This document shows, piece after piece, positions 36,851-45,878 of a stretch of 64,000 nucleotides of DNA. Source of the stretch: SZUA-309 sp965232595. Its GTDB lineage: Bacteria; Pseudomonadota; Gammaproteobacteria; Pseudomonadales; Azotimanducaceae. The position numbers were made by a program, and so were the translations under genes. The notes under the pieces are model-generated. The model was not told the DNA's origin. It was given only the letters and a program-made list of their open reading frames with translations, and did no database searches. The stretch is taken from contig OZ246983.1 in NCBI GenBank assembly GCA_965232595.1, positions 1,612,001 to 1,676,000 on the forward strand, written 5' to 3'. Each line of letters opens with the position of its first letter. The stretch's first letter is position 1.

Positions 36851-38197
36851 GTGGGACGTTCCGTTTGGCACAAGTGCCTAGATCGGCTACAGGACGAGCT
36901 TTCGTCTCAACAGTACAACACGTGGATCCGGCCGCTGCAGGCGCGTGAGGAAGAAGACCGGCTACACATTTACGCACCGAACCGTTATGTCAGGAATCAG
37001 GTTCAAGCCGCCTATCTCGATCGGATCAACGAGCTGCTCGACCAGCTGGGTGATCCTGCCAATCCGCTGGACGTGGATCTGGACGTTGGCGATGCGGACG
37101 ACGCGGGGCTCGAGCCGATGCCGGTAAGAGCGGACGGTAGCGGTGGCGTTTCTGAGCGGGAAACTCGCCAGATGGTGCAGCATCAACTGAATGAGGACTT
37201 CACTTTCTCCACGTTTGTGGAAGGGAAGTCGAACGAGATGGCCAAAGCGGCTGCAACCCAGGTTGCCCAGAATGCCGGCAAGAGCTACAACCCGCTGCTG
37301 CTTTACGGTGACGTGGGCCTCGGCAAGACGCACCTGATGCAGGCCGTCGGCAACGAGATCCGGTCCGCCAACCCGGACGCGAAGGTGGTGTACCTGCATT
37401 CTCAGCGGTTCGTTCAGGACATGGTCAAGGCGCTGCGCCAGGGCACCATGGCGGACTTCATGTCTTACTACCGCTCAGTGGACACGCTGCTGATAGATGA
37501 CATCCAGTTCTTCGCCAAGAAGCTGCGTTCTCAGGAAGAGTTCTTCCACGTCTTCAACGGTCTGCTCGAGAAGGGCAGCCAGATGGTGCTGACCTCGGAT
37601 CAGTATCCGCGGGAGATCGACGGCCTCGAGGAGCGCCTGAAGTCCAGGTTCGTCTGGGGGCTGACCGTGGAGATGGAAGCGCCTGACATTGAGACCCGGG
37701 TGGCGATCCTGATGAAGAAAGCGGAAGCCGAGCAGGTGGAGCTGGATCCGGCGGTGGCCTTTTTCATCGGCGAGCGTATCCGTTCCAACGTCCGCGAGCT
37801 GGAGGGTGCGCTGCGCAGAGTGATCGCCAACGCGCGATTCACCGGTAGCCGCATCACCATCGAGCAGGTCAAGCGGGCGCTACGCGATCTGCTGGCCATA
37901 CAGGACCGGCAGGTGAGCATCGACAACATCCAAAGGACGGTTGCCGAGTACTACAACATCAAGATCTCCGATATTCTGTCCAAGCGACGCAATCGGACGA
38001 TCGCCCGACCTCGGCAAGTTGCCATGGCGCTGGCGAAGGAGCTGACCAATCACTCCTTGCCGGAGATCGGTGAAGCCTTCGGCGGTCGCGACCACACCAC
38101 GGTGTTGCACGCCTGCCGCAAGATCGCCGAGCTCAAGGAAAGCAGTACGGACCTCGCCGAGGACTACAAGAACCTCAGCCGCCTGCTGGCTAGCTGA
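36851..38197 (+). CDS. dnaA: Chromosomal replication initiator DnaA
   Basis: Initiator AAA+ ATPase. Domain I starts VWHKCLDRLQDEL and WIRPLQA; a polar linker (domain II) follows. Domain III has Walker A GDVGLGKT (residues 143-150) and Walker B LLIDDIQFF, and domain IV ends with the DNA-binding signature GRDHTTVLHACRKI. The GTG at 36851, with a G-rich site 9 bases upstream, gives 448 residues and an N-terminus like that of relatives. The TTG at 36830 would add seven unusual residues. Followed by a terminator, so dnaN may have its own promoter. Confidence 0.97.
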   Translation: MGRSVWHKCLDRLQDELSSQQYNTWIRPLQAREEEDRLHIYAPNRYVRNQVQAAYLDRINELLDQLGDPANPLDVDLDVGDADDAGLEPMPVRADGSGGVSERETRQMVQHQLNEDFTFSTFVEGKSNEMAKAAATQVAQNAGKSYNPLLLYGDVGLGKTHLMQAVGNEIRSANPDAKVVYLHSQRFVQDMVKALRQGTMADFMSYYRSVDTLLIDDIQFFAKKLRSQEEFFHVFNGLLEKGSQMVLTSDQYPREIDGLEERLKSRFVWGLTVEMEAPDIETRVAILMKKAEAEQVELDPAVAFFIGERIRSNVRELEGALRRVIANARFTGSRITIEQVKRALRDLLAIQDRQVSIDNIQRTVAEYYNIKISDILSKRRNRTIARPRQVAMALAKELTNHSLPEIGEAFGGRDHTTVLHACRKIAELKESSTDLAEDYKNLSRLLAS

Positions 38198-38227
38198 GCA
38201 AGCTGCGACTCCGCTGCCGGAACAGTG

Positions 38228-38259
38228 CGCGCGACCAACGTTGTCTGGTCGCGCGTTTT
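38228..38259 (+). terminator. Rho-independent terminator after dnaA
   Basis: A 10-bp perfect stem (CGCGCGACCA with TGGTCGCGCG) around an 8-base loop, followed by TTTT, 31 bases after the dnaA stop and before dnaN. Confidence 0.85.
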
Positions 38260-38329
38260 GCCGTAGGTAAAGACCGACGAGCCGATGAGCGTCTAGAATG
38301 ACCCTCAGATCGAACGAGAGACCCAGATA

Positions 38330-39433
38330 ATGAAGTTCACCACCAATAGAGAAGCGCTGCTCCGCTCCCTGCAGCTGGTCACCGGAGTCGTGGAGCGGCG
38401 GCAGACCCTGCCTGTGTTGGCTAATTTGTTAGTCGTCGCCAGAGACGGCAGCCTGTCGCTGACGGGAACCGATCTGGAGGTGGAGCTGGTGGCGAACGAA
38501 GCCGCGGTGGACATCCAGCAGGAAGGTGAGGCGACCATTCCCGCCCGCAAGCTGGCGGATATCTGGCGCTCGCTGCCGGATGAGGCGGAGGTGACCGTGG
38601 AGGTGGCTGGGGACCGCGCAACCGTCCGCTCCGGTCGCAGCCGCTTCACCCTGGCTACCCTGCCGGCGGCCGACTTTCCGAAGGTGGAGAGCGGCGCCGA
38701 TGATGCGGAGTTCAAAGTCTCCCAGCCAGACCTGCAGGGTCTGCTCGACCAGGTCAGCTTCTCCATGGCCCAGCAGGACGTGCGCTACTTCCTGAACGGC
38801 ATGCTGCTCGAAATTGCGCCTTCCCATCTGCGGACAGTGGCAACCGATGGCCACCGCCTGGCGATGAGCACGCTGGATGGGGCAGGTGCCGGCAGTGACC
38901 GGGTGCAGGCCATCGTGCCGCGCAAAGGTGTGCTGGAGCTGAGCCGCCTGCTCGATGATGGTGATGATGAGGTGCTCATGCAGCTGGGCGCTAACCACCT
39001 GCGAGTCAGCAAGGGCCCGTACACCCTGACCACCAAGCTGGTTGATGGTAAGTTTCCTGACTATGAAAAGGTGGTGCCTAAGGACCTCGGCCGCACCATC
39101 ACCGGCGATCGCGACTCGTTGAAGCAGGCGTTCCAGCGCGCTTCCATCCTCTCGAACGAAAAATATCGTGGCGTGCGGATGATCATTGATGGTGAGCAGA
39201 TGACCATTCAGGCCAATAATCCTGAGCAGGAAGAGGCCGAAGAGCAGGTGGCCGTTGATTACGATGGCGAACGCATGGAGATCGGCTTCAACGTCAGCTA
39301 CCTCCAGGACGTGCTGAACGTTCTAGACACCGAGCAGATTCAACTGTCGGTTTCCGATGCAAACAGCAGCGCGCTAATAGAAGGCATGGGCAAGGAAGAC
39401 GCGGTCTACGTGGTCATGCCCATGCGGCTCTAA
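38330..39433 (+). CDS. dnaN: DNA polymerase III subunit beta (sliding clamp)
   Basis: A 367-residue clamp protein of three repeated domains, starting MKFTTNREALLRSLQLVTGVVERRQTLPVLAN and ending in the conserved VYVVMPMRL. Length equals the family. It lies between dnaA and recF as in most bacteria. Confidence 0.98.
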   Translation: MKFTTNREALLRSLQLVTGVVERRQTLPVLANLLVVARDGSLSLTGTDLEVELVANEAAVDIQQEGEATIPARKLADIWRSLPDEAEVTVEVAGDRATVRSGRSRFTLATLPAADFPKVESGADDAEFKVSQPDLQGLLDQVSFSMAQQDVRYFLNGMLLEIAPSHLRTVATDGHRLAMSTLDGAGAGSDRVQAIVPRKGVLELSRLLDDGDDEVLMQLGANHLRVSKGPYTLTTKLVDGKFPDYEKVVPKDLGRTITGDRDSLKQAFQRASILSNEKYRGVRMIIDGEQMTIQANNPEQEEAEEQVAVDYDGERMEIGFNVSYLQDVLNVLDTEQIQLSVSDANSSALIEGMGKEDAVYVVMPMRL

Positions 39434-39477
39434 CTCCCTGCTCCAGCCGAACGTGTTAAGCGCACAGGCATAGCGTC

Positions 39478-40554
39478 GTGCGCTTCAATCGGCTTGAAAT
39501 CTCCTACTTCCGCAATCTGAGCGCGGTAGCCGTCGACCTGGCGCCAGGGCTCAACACCTTTTATGGCGATAACGGGGCCGGCAAGACCGCATTGCTGGAA
39601 GCCGTGCACCTGCTCTGTCGCGGTCGTTCCTTTCGAACCCAGAAAACTCAAACGCTGATCCAGCACGACGCTGATCAGCTGGTAGTGCGTGGCGTTATCG
39701 ATGACGAGTCCCGTGGTCCAACCACGCTCGCCATCAGTAAAGATCGCAGCGCCCGTACGGAAATGCGCCTCAATGGCGAAACGGAACGACGACTCTCTGA
39801 AGTCGCTCGGCTGACGCCACTGCAGGTAATGCTGCCTGACATCGCCGAACTGGTGTTCGGCGGCCCTGCTAAACGGAGAAGCTGGTTGGATTGGGGAACG
39901 TTTCACGTGAAACCTCTCTACCTGGAAAACCTCAGGAAATATCTGCGGGCGGTAAAGCAACGCAACGCGCTGCTCAAGGACCACGCGGATGCGCAGTCGT
40001 TAAGACCCTGGCACGAGGAGGTGGCGCGGCTGGGGGAAAGCGTCACATCGGACAGGCTGGCCTATCTGGAGATGCTGTTACCCCATTTCAGTCAGGTTCT
40101 GTCGGAGCTGGCACCGGAGCTCAGCCTGGAGGTCCGTTACCGGCGGGGCTGGGGCCGCGAGGAGCAGCTGAGTAAATTGTTGGCTGAATCCAACCCTCGC
40201 GAGGTAAAATACGCCTCGACTCTATGGGGACCACATAGAGCAGATGTGCAGATACGAGCTGACGGCACTCCCGCCGGGGCAGTACTCTCGCGAGGCCAGG
40301 GAAAGCTTGTTGCCAGCGCGCTGCAGATCGGTCAGGCCTCGTTGCTTGCCGAGTCAGAGCGAAGATCTACGGTTTTTCTCATTGATGACGCTGGTGCGGA
40401 ACTGGATGTTGCGCACAACGCCCGTTTTTTCGGGCTTCTCGAACGTCTTGGTGGGCAGATTCTGGCTACGACGACCCGTGAGCCTACGGCAGCACCCGAC
40501 GCAACGGGCAGCGTGTTTCACGTGAAACATGGTGCGGTGGTCCCGAGCAGATAA
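39478..40554 (+). CDS. recF: DNA replication and repair protein RecF
   Basis: A 358-residue SMC-like ATPase that helps load RecA at gaps. It has Walker A GDNGAGKTALLEAV, the signature LSRGQGK and Walker B FLIDDAGAELD. GTG start at 39478 (MRFNRLEISYFRN). The gene contains two parS sequences, each read in frame as FHVK; the second falls close to the C-terminus, so the protein tolerates them. Last codons end 41 bases before gyrB. Confidence 0.97.
   Translation: MRFNRLEISYFRNLSAVAVDLAPGLNTFYGDNGAGKTALLEAVHLLCRGRSFRTQKTQTLIQHDADQLVVRGVIDDESRGPTTLAISKDRSARTEMRLNGETERRLSEVARLTPLQVMLPDIAELVFGGPAKRRSWLDWGTFHVKPLYLENLRKYLRAVKQRNALLKDHADAQSLRPWHEEVARLGESVTSDRLAYLEMLLPHFSQVLSELAPELSLEVRYRRGWGREEQLSKLLAESNPREVKYASTLWGPHRADVQIRADGTPAGAVLSRGQGKLVASALQIGQASLLAESERRSTVFLIDDAGAELDVAHNARFFGLLERLGGQILATTTREPTAAPDATGSVFHVKHGAVVPSR
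39899..39914. promoter_or_regulatory. parS site 1 (inside recF)
   Basis: Palindromic core GTTTCACGTGAAAC (39900-39913) is perfect; the two outer bases differ from the 16-base parS consensus. Expected ParB loading site. Confidence 0.85.
40514..40529. promoter_or_regulatory. parS site 2 (inside recF)
   Basis: TGTTTCACGTGAAACA, identical to the 16-base consensus parS of proteobacteria and Firmicutes. It lies near the 3' end of recF, about 4.4 kb from the oriC DnaA boxes. Confidence 0.95.
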
Positions 40555-40595
40555 GCTTTGAGCCCCGGAGCAGCTGGGGCCAGGCAGGAGACTGA

Positions 40596-42995
40596 ATGAG
40601 CGAAGAAAACTACGATTCAGGCAGCATCAAGGTCCTGAAAGGCCTGGAGGCTGTGAAAAAGCGCCCGGGTATGTACATCGGCGATACCGAGGACGGTACC
40701 GGCCTGCACCATATGGTTCAGGAGCTGGTGGACAACGCCATTGATGAGGCGCTGGCCGGTCATTGCGATCAGATCGACGTCATCGTGCACTCCGAAGAGG
40801 CCGTCACGGTGCGGGACAACGGCCGCGGCGTGCCGGTGGACATTCACCCGGAAGAAGGGGTTTCCGCAGCGGAAGTCATCATGACTACTCTGCACGCCGG
40901 GGGTAAGTTCGACGACAACAGCTATAAAGTGTCCGGCGGGCTACATGGCGTAGGCGTTTCGGTGGTCAACGCGCTGTCTGAGGAGCTGCGGCTCACGGTG
41001 CGTCGGGAAGGGAAGGTCTACGAGCAGACCTATAGAGAAGGTGTGCCCGTAGCGCCCCTGGCCGAAGTGGGAGAAACCGATAAGCGCGGCACCGAGTGCT
41101 ATTTCAAGCCTTCGGCTGAAACGTTCGGCAACATCAACTTTCACTACGACGTGCTGGCAAAGCGCCTGCGCGAGCTGGCCTTCCTCAACTCTGGGGTCGG
41201 CATCCGCCTGAAGGACGAGCGGAGCGGCAAAGAAGAGACTTTCCGCTACGAAGGCGGCCTGCAGGCGTTTGTCGAGTACCTGAACCAGAACAAGAACGCT
41301 TTGAACGAAGTGTTCCACTTCACCACCGTCCGGGAAGATGGCGTCGGTGTGGAAGTGGCGATGCAGTGGAACGACAGCTTTCAGGAGCAGGTCTTCACCT
41401 ATACCAACAACATTCCGCAAGGCGATGGCGGCACACACCTGGCCGGCTTTCGCGCCGGGCTGACCCGAACGTTGAATGCCTATATCGAGCGTGAGGGGTT
41501 GCTGAAAAAGGTGCAGGTGAACACCTCAGGTGACGACGCCCGGGAAGGTCTGACAGCCGTAATAAGCGTCAAAGTGCCGGATCCGAAGTTTTCCTCCCAA
41601 ACTAAAGACAAGTTAGTTTCCAGTGAAGTAAAGGCGGCGGTAGAGCAGGAGCTGAACAGGTACTTTACGGAATATCTGGACGAGCACCCTCAGGACGCCA
41701 AGTCCGTAGTCACCAAGATGATCGATGCGGCTCGCGCCCGGGAAGCGGCGCGCAAAGCCCGGGAGATGACTCGGCGCAAAGGAGCCCTCGATATCGCCGG
41801 GTTACCAGGCAAGCTGGCCGACTGTCAGGAAAAGGATCCGGCGCTGTCCGAGCTGTACCTGGTGGAGGGTGACTCCGCTGGCGGCTCCGCGAAGCAGGGC
41901 CGGGATCGCAGAACCCAGGCGATTCTGCCGCTCAGAGGTAAGATTCTGAACGTGGAGAAGGCGCGATTCGACAAGATGCTTTCCTCCAACGAGGTGGGCA
42001 CCCTGGTAACGGCGCTTGGCTGCGGCATCGGCAGAGACGAGTTCGATCCGGACAAGCTCCGTTATCACCGGATCATCATCATGACGGACGCGGATGTGGA
42101 CGGATCGCATATCCGCACCCTGTTGCTCACGTTCTTCTTCCGGCAGATGCCCGAGCTTGTGGAGCGGGGCCACGTCTACATTGCCCAGCCACCCCTGTAC
42201 AAGGTTAAGAAAGGAAAGCAGGAACGCTACGTCAAAGACGACGAGGAGCTGAACGCCTACTTCCTGCAGATGGCCCTCGATGGGGCCAAGCTGCACGTAA
42301 ATGCCGACGCGCCGGCGATCGAAGATTCGGCGCTGGAAGAGCTTGCTGCCGAGTACCGGCGGCTGCTTGGGCGCCTGGAGAAAATGAATCGGGTCTACCC
42401 GCAGGTGCTCACGGAGGCGCTGGTCGACCTGCCGGCGCTGGATCTGGATGCGCTGCATGACGAAGCCGGCATGCAGGCCTGGAGTGAACGCTTACAAACC
42501 CGGTTGGCCAGTGAAGATGCGGCTGTATCGGTTATCCTGGACGCGGAGCATCAGACCTGGTGCCCCCAGGTGGACATCAAGATCAGGGGCATTACGGAGA
42601 CGGTGGCGCTGCCGCACGGGTTTTTCGTCGGTGCAGAGTACCGCGCCATTGCGGCGATGAGCCAGCGCCTCGAGGGGTTGCTCGAAGCCGGTGCTTTCAT
42701 TGAGCGCGGCGACAAGCAGCAGACTGTAGAGCGCTTCGGCCAGGCCTATGAGTGGCTGCTTGGGGAAGCGCGACGAGGCGTGGACATTCAGCGCTACAAA
42801 GGTCTGGGCGAGATGAACCCTGACCAGCTGTGGCAGACGACCATGGACCCTGAAGTGCGGCGAATGCTGCAGGTGAGCGTGGACGACGCCATTGCGGCGG
42901 ATCGGATGTTCACCACCCTGATGGGTGATCAGGTGGAGCCGCGTCGCGAGTTCATCGAAGCCAACGCGCTGACGGTGGTGAACCTGGACGTCTGA
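40596..42995 (+). CDS. gyrB: DNA gyrase subunit B
   Basis: A 799-residue type II topoisomerase ATPase subunit. It has the GHKL ATPase domain (ELVDNAIDEA, DNGRGVPVDIHPEEG, GLHGVGVSVVNALSE), the Toprim domain (LVEGDSAGGSAKQGRDR, MTDADVDGSHIRTLLL) and the C-terminal QRYKGLGEMNPDQLWQTTMDP block. The long insert after Toprim typical of gammaproteobacterial GyrB is present. Strong GGAG-type site before the ATG. Confidence 0.98.
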   Translation: MSEENYDSGSIKVLKGLEAVKKRPGMYIGDTEDGTGLHHMVQELVDNAIDEALAGHCDQIDVIVHSEEAVTVRDNGRGVPVDIHPEEGVSAAEVIMTTLHAGGKFDDNSYKVSGGLHGVGVSVVNALSEELRLTVRREGKVYEQTYREGVPVAPLAEVGETDKRGTECYFKPSAETFGNINFHYDVLAKRLRELAFLNSGVGIRLKDERSGKEETFRYEGGLQAFVEYLNQNKNALNEVFHFTTVREDGVGVEVAMQWNDSFQEQVFTYTNNIPQGDGGTHLAGFRAGLTRTLNAYIEREGLLKKVQVNTSGDDAREGLTAVISVKVPDPKFSSQTKDKLVSSEVKAAVEQELNRYFTEYLDEHPQDAKSVVTKMIDAARAREAARKAREMTRRKGALDIAGLPGKLADCQEKDPALSELYLVEGDSAGGSAKQGRDRRTQAILPLRGKILNVEKARFDKMLSSNEVGTLVTALGCGIGRDEFDPDKLRYHRIIIMTDADVDGSHIRTLLLTFFFRQMPELVERGHVYIAQPPLYKVKKGKQERYVKDDEELNAYFLQMALDGAKLHVNADAPAIEDSALEELAAEYRRLLGRLEKMNRVYPQVLTEALVDLPALDLDALHDEAGMQAWSERLQTRLASEDAAVSVILDAEHQTWCPQVDIKIRGITETVALPHGFFVGAEYRAIAAMSQRLEGLLEAGAFIERGDKQQTVERFGQAYEWLLGEARRGVDIQRYKGLGEMNPDQLWQTTMDPEVRRMLQVSVDDAIAADRMFTTLMGDQVEPRREFIEANALTVVNLDV

Positions 42996-43032
42996 TCGAC
43001 GCCCTGCGGGTGCGCCAGCCCTGCTGGCGCCC

Positions 43033-43752
43033 TCAGCCCTGACGCGTCAGGCTGGCCTGGCCTTTGGCCAGAACCGCTTCAGCCTCGGCAATGATCGATT
43101 TGCTGTCCCGACCGTTCGTTCGGAAAGGTGGCATGATCTTCACCTGGATCACCCCAGGGTGCTTGCCCAACGCGTGCGCCGGCCAGTGATCGCCGGCATT
43201 GTGGGCAATCACGAGCACGGGCGCCTCCGCGGCGCTGGCTAAGGCGCCGCCGCCAATCTGGAAGCGGCCAATCTCCCCGGGCGGCATTCGGGTGCCTTCC
43301 GGGAACAGCACCACCCAGATTTTCTCGGCCAGGCGGGCCTTACCCACGGTGATCAGCCGCTTCAGAGCGCTGCGCGGGGTGCCGCGGTCGATGGCGATGG
43401 GCTTGTTCAGCGCAAACGCCCAGCCGAAAAACGGGATCCAGAGCAGCTCGCGCTTGATGATAGTGGCCTGAGGAGCCAGCAGCGTCTGCAGAAACAGGGT
43501 CTCCCAGGTGCTTTCGTGCCGGCACAGCACCACGCAAGGATCCTCGGGAATGTGCTCGCGGCCAATGATCTCGTGGCGGACGCCGCAGGTAACCTTGAGC
43601 CACCAGAGGCAGATCCGGGTCCAGACGCCGATGATGAACAGAAACCTGAGCCGGGACGGCAGGATCCAGCCGACCAGCACGGACAGGGTGCCCCAGATCA
43701 GCGTCGCCAGGGAGTAGCCGAGATAAAACAGCACAGAGCGCAACATAATCAT
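43033..43752 (-). CDS. 1-acyl-sn-glycerol-3-phosphate acyltransferase family protein
   Basis: A 239-residue membrane-associated acyltransferase that most likely makes phosphatidic acid from lysophosphatidic acid. The active-site box is CRHESTWETLF, an HX4E rather than the common HX4D, and the substrate box LFPEGTRMPPGE is intact. The N-terminal hydrophobic segments suggest membrane anchoring. The same gene next to gyrB and gmhB is found in Pseudomonas (PA0005-like). It overlaps gmhB by 4 bases and converges on gyrB. Confidence 0.92.
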   Translation of the reverse strand: MIMLRSVLFYLGYSLATLIWGTLSVLVGWILPSRLRFLFIIGVWTRICLWWLKVTCGVRHEIIGREHIPEDPCVVLCRHESTWETLFLQTLLAPQATIIKRELLWIPFFGWAFALNKPIAIDRGTPRSALKRLITVGKARLAEKIWVVLFPEGTRMPPGEIGRFQIGGGALASAAEAPVLVIAHNAGDHWPAHALGKHPGVIQVKIMPPFRTNGRDSKSIIAEAEAVLAKGQASLTRQG

Positions 43753-44315
43753 TGTTGCGCCTCCGTGGCAGCCTGAATTCTCGCCACTTCGGCTCTGGCA
43801 AAGCTGGCCAGATCATCGAAGACCTCCTCACAGCCGAGCGCCCTGACCGCCGCTTCGCTGTCGGCGCCGTTACCGGTCCGCACCAGCACTACCCGGCAAC
43901 CAGCGGCGAGACCCGCCTGAATGTCGCGCAGCGAATCGCCGATGAGCGTAGTGGCCGTCGCCTCGCCATCGAGCTCGGCAATCAGCGAGTGGATCATGCC
44001 GGGTTTGGGCTTACGGCAGTCACAACCATCGTCGGGCAGGTGCGGGCAGTACCTGATGCTGGAGATCTTGCCGCCGGCCCGGGCCACACCGCTGGTCAGC
44101 TTGGCGTGTATCTTCTGCAGGGTCTGCTCGCTGAGCAGGCCGCGGCCGACGCCGGACTGGTTGGTGCAGACGGCGACCAGCAGACCGGACCGACAGAGCT
44201 CAGCGATGGCGTCGTATGTGCCGGGCAGCGGGATGAACTCGTCTTCCGTCTTAACGAAGGCATCGGAGTCGCGGTTTATCACCCCGTCCCGATCTAGAAG
44301 AATGAGTCCTGCCAC
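43749..44315 (-). CDS. gmhB: D-glycero-beta-D-manno-heptose-1,7-bisphosphate 7-phosphatase
   Basis: A 188-residue HAD phosphatase of ADP-heptose synthesis for the lipopolysaccharide core. It has the nucleophile motif LLDRDGVIN, TNQSGVGRG and the zinc-binding loop CPHLPDDGCDCRKPKPGM, plus LIGDSLRDIQAG as the last HAD motif. The zinc loop separates it from histidinol phosphatases lacking it. The start overlaps nothing; the stop is shared with the acyltransferase start. Confidence 0.94.
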   Translation of the reverse strand: MAGLILLDRDGVINRDSDAFVKTEDEFIPLPGTYDAIAELCRSGLLVAVCTNQSGVGRGLLSEQTLQKIHAKLTSGVARAGGKISSIRYCPHLPDDGCDCRKPKPGMIHSLIAELDGEATATTLIGDSLRDIQAGLAAGCRVVLVRTGNGADSEAAVRALGCEEVFDDLASFARAEVARIQAATEAQQ

Positions 44316-44385
44316 TCGGCCAGCTCGCCTCGGCTACAATCGCGGCGCAACATACGGGATCTGCACAACGGGGTCAAAGCAGCGG

Positions 44386-44991
44386 ATGAGCCAGCTTACC
44401 GAGGAGCAAGGCAGCGTCGCCAGGTGCGATTGGTGTACGTCCGACCCGCTCTACATTACCTACCACGATGAAGAATGGGGGGTGCCGGAAGGCGATGAGC
44501 GCGCCCTGTTCGAACGGCTGGTGCTCGAGGGGATGCAGGCCGGGCTGTCCTGGCTGACGGTACTGAAAAAGCGTGCTCACATGTTCGACCGCTTCCATGG
44601 CTTTGAGCCGAAACGGCTGGCGGTGGTGACGGAAGAAGAGATCGAGGACTGGCTGTCCGATCCGGGCGTGATCCGCCATCGGGGCAAGATAGAGGCCATG
44701 ATCTGCAATGCCCGGCTGGTCGCAGAGATGCCCGGTGAGTTTGCACCGCTCCTCTGGTCGTTCGTCGATGGCACCCCGGTGCAGAATCAGTTTGCCAGCA
44801 GCAAAGCGGTGCCGTCGGTGACGGAGCAGTCCCGACAGATGGCGAAGGCACTAAAGAAGATGGGCTTCCGTTTCGTCGGCCCCACCACCTGCTACGCGCT
44901 CATGCAGAGCGCCGGCATGGTGAATGATCACCTTACATCTTGCCCTGCCTTTGAGCGATGCGGCAAAATCGCCGCATCTTGGACGCTTTAG
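44386..44991 (+). CDS. tag: DNA-3-methyladenine glycosylase I
   Basis: A 201-residue base-excision enzyme removing 3-methyladenine. The zinc ligands are recognisable: the N-terminal cysteine and histidine in RCDWCTSDPLYITYHDEEWG and the C-terminal histidine and cysteine in NDHLTSCPAF. VLKKRAHMFDRFHGF and the helix-hairpin-helix region GFRFVGPTTCYALMQSAGMVNDH are family-typical. The ATG at 44386 is chosen; the frame is open far upstream, opposite gmhB, without protein character. A TACAAT element lies about 50 bases upstream. Confidence 0.95.
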   Translation: MSQLTEEQGSVARCDWCTSDPLYITYHDEEWGVPEGDERALFERLVLEGMQAGLSWLTVLKKRAHMFDRFHGFEPKRLAVVTEEEIEDWLSDPGVIRHRGKIEAMICNARLVAEMPGEFAPLLWSFVDGTPVQNQFASSKAVPSVTEQSRQMAKALKKMGFRFVGPTTCYALMQSAGMVNDHLTSCPAFERCGKIAASWTL

Positions 44992-45860
44992 CTCCCATAC
45001 TCCTCAAGCTCTGGGCCGGGCTGATGGCACTGCTGCCATACAGCGCGACTCGAACCGTTGGCAACGCTATCGGCAGCCTCAACTATTTTCTGCGCACCCG
45101 ATCGGCGCGAAACACCGAGGTGAACCTGCGCTACTGCTTTCCGGCCATGCGCGAGGAGAAGCGCAGAGCCCTGGCGCAACAAAGCCTCAAACACACCGGC
45201 CGCCTGCTCGCTGAAGCCGGCATCACCTTCAACTGGTCGGAAGATAAGCTCAAGGATCTGATTACCGGCGTGGATGGGTTCGCGCCGCTGCAGCGCGCGC
45301 TCGATGAGCACCGGGGCATCCTGGTGCTGGCGCCGCACTTCGGCAACTGGGAGTTGTTCGCACTCTACTTCGGTCGCTACGGATTCATGGCGCTGTACGA
45401 TCCGCCGAAGATTGAGAGCATCGATCAGATGATCCGGGAAAGCCGGGAGCGCACGGGTGCGACCCTGTTGCCCATCGATGCGCAGGGGGTGCGCGGCGTG
45501 CTGCAGGCGCTGAAGCGCGGCAAGCCGGTCAGCATCCTGCCGGATCAGGTGCCCGCGCGAAGCGCCGGCGTTTATGCACCTTTCTTCAACCGGCCGGCGC
45601 TGACCATGACCTTTGCCCATCGGCTGATTCGCAGCACCGAGCCGCTGGTGGTGCTCGGTACCTGCACCCGCAGCGACGACGGTTTCCGCATTGCCTTTCA
45701 TCAGGTGGACGAGGCCATTCACTCGGAAGAAGTGGAGGAATCGGTGGCCGCCATGAACGGGGCCATTGAAAAGCTGGTGCAGAAGAATCCGGCGCAGTAC
45801 CAGTGGGAGTACAAGCGTTTCAAGAAACCGCCCGCGGGTACCGCCGACCCTTACAAGTAG
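44958..45860 (+). CDS. Lysophospholipid/lipid A acyltransferase family protein (LpxL/HtrB-like)
   Basis: A 300-residue inner-membrane acyltransferase of the lipid A secondary (lauroyl-type) acyltransferase family. The catalytic box APHFGNWEL (HX4E), the LPDQVPARSAGVYAPFF block and the C-terminal NPAQYQWEYKRFK are clear. One N-terminal hydrophobic stretch (LLKLWAGLMALLPYSA). The ATG at 44958 overlaps the end of tag by 34 bases. In Pseudomonas the same position holds the 2-hydroxylauroyltransferase, so a lipid A role is likely. Confidence 0.92.
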   Translation: MRQNRRILDALAPILLKLWAGLMALLPYSATRTVGNAIGSLNYFLRTRSARNTEVNLRYCFPAMREEKRRALAQQSLKHTGRLLAEAGITFNWSEDKLKDLITGVDGFAPLQRALDEHRGILVLAPHFGNWELFALYFGRYGFMALYDPPKIESIDQMIRESRERTGATLLPIDAQGVRGVLQALKRGKPVSILPDQVPARSAGVYAPFFNRPALTMTFAHRLIRSTEPLVVLGTCTRSDDGFRIAFHQVDEAIHSEEVEESVAAMNGAIEKLVQKNPAQYQWEYKRFKKPPAGTADPYK

Positions 45861-45878
45861 GTCCGACCCGGCTGCTGC

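Noticed and set aside
43008..43032. Hairpin between gyrB and the acyltransferase gene
   Set aside because: A 7-bp stem without a T tract; too weak to call a terminator.
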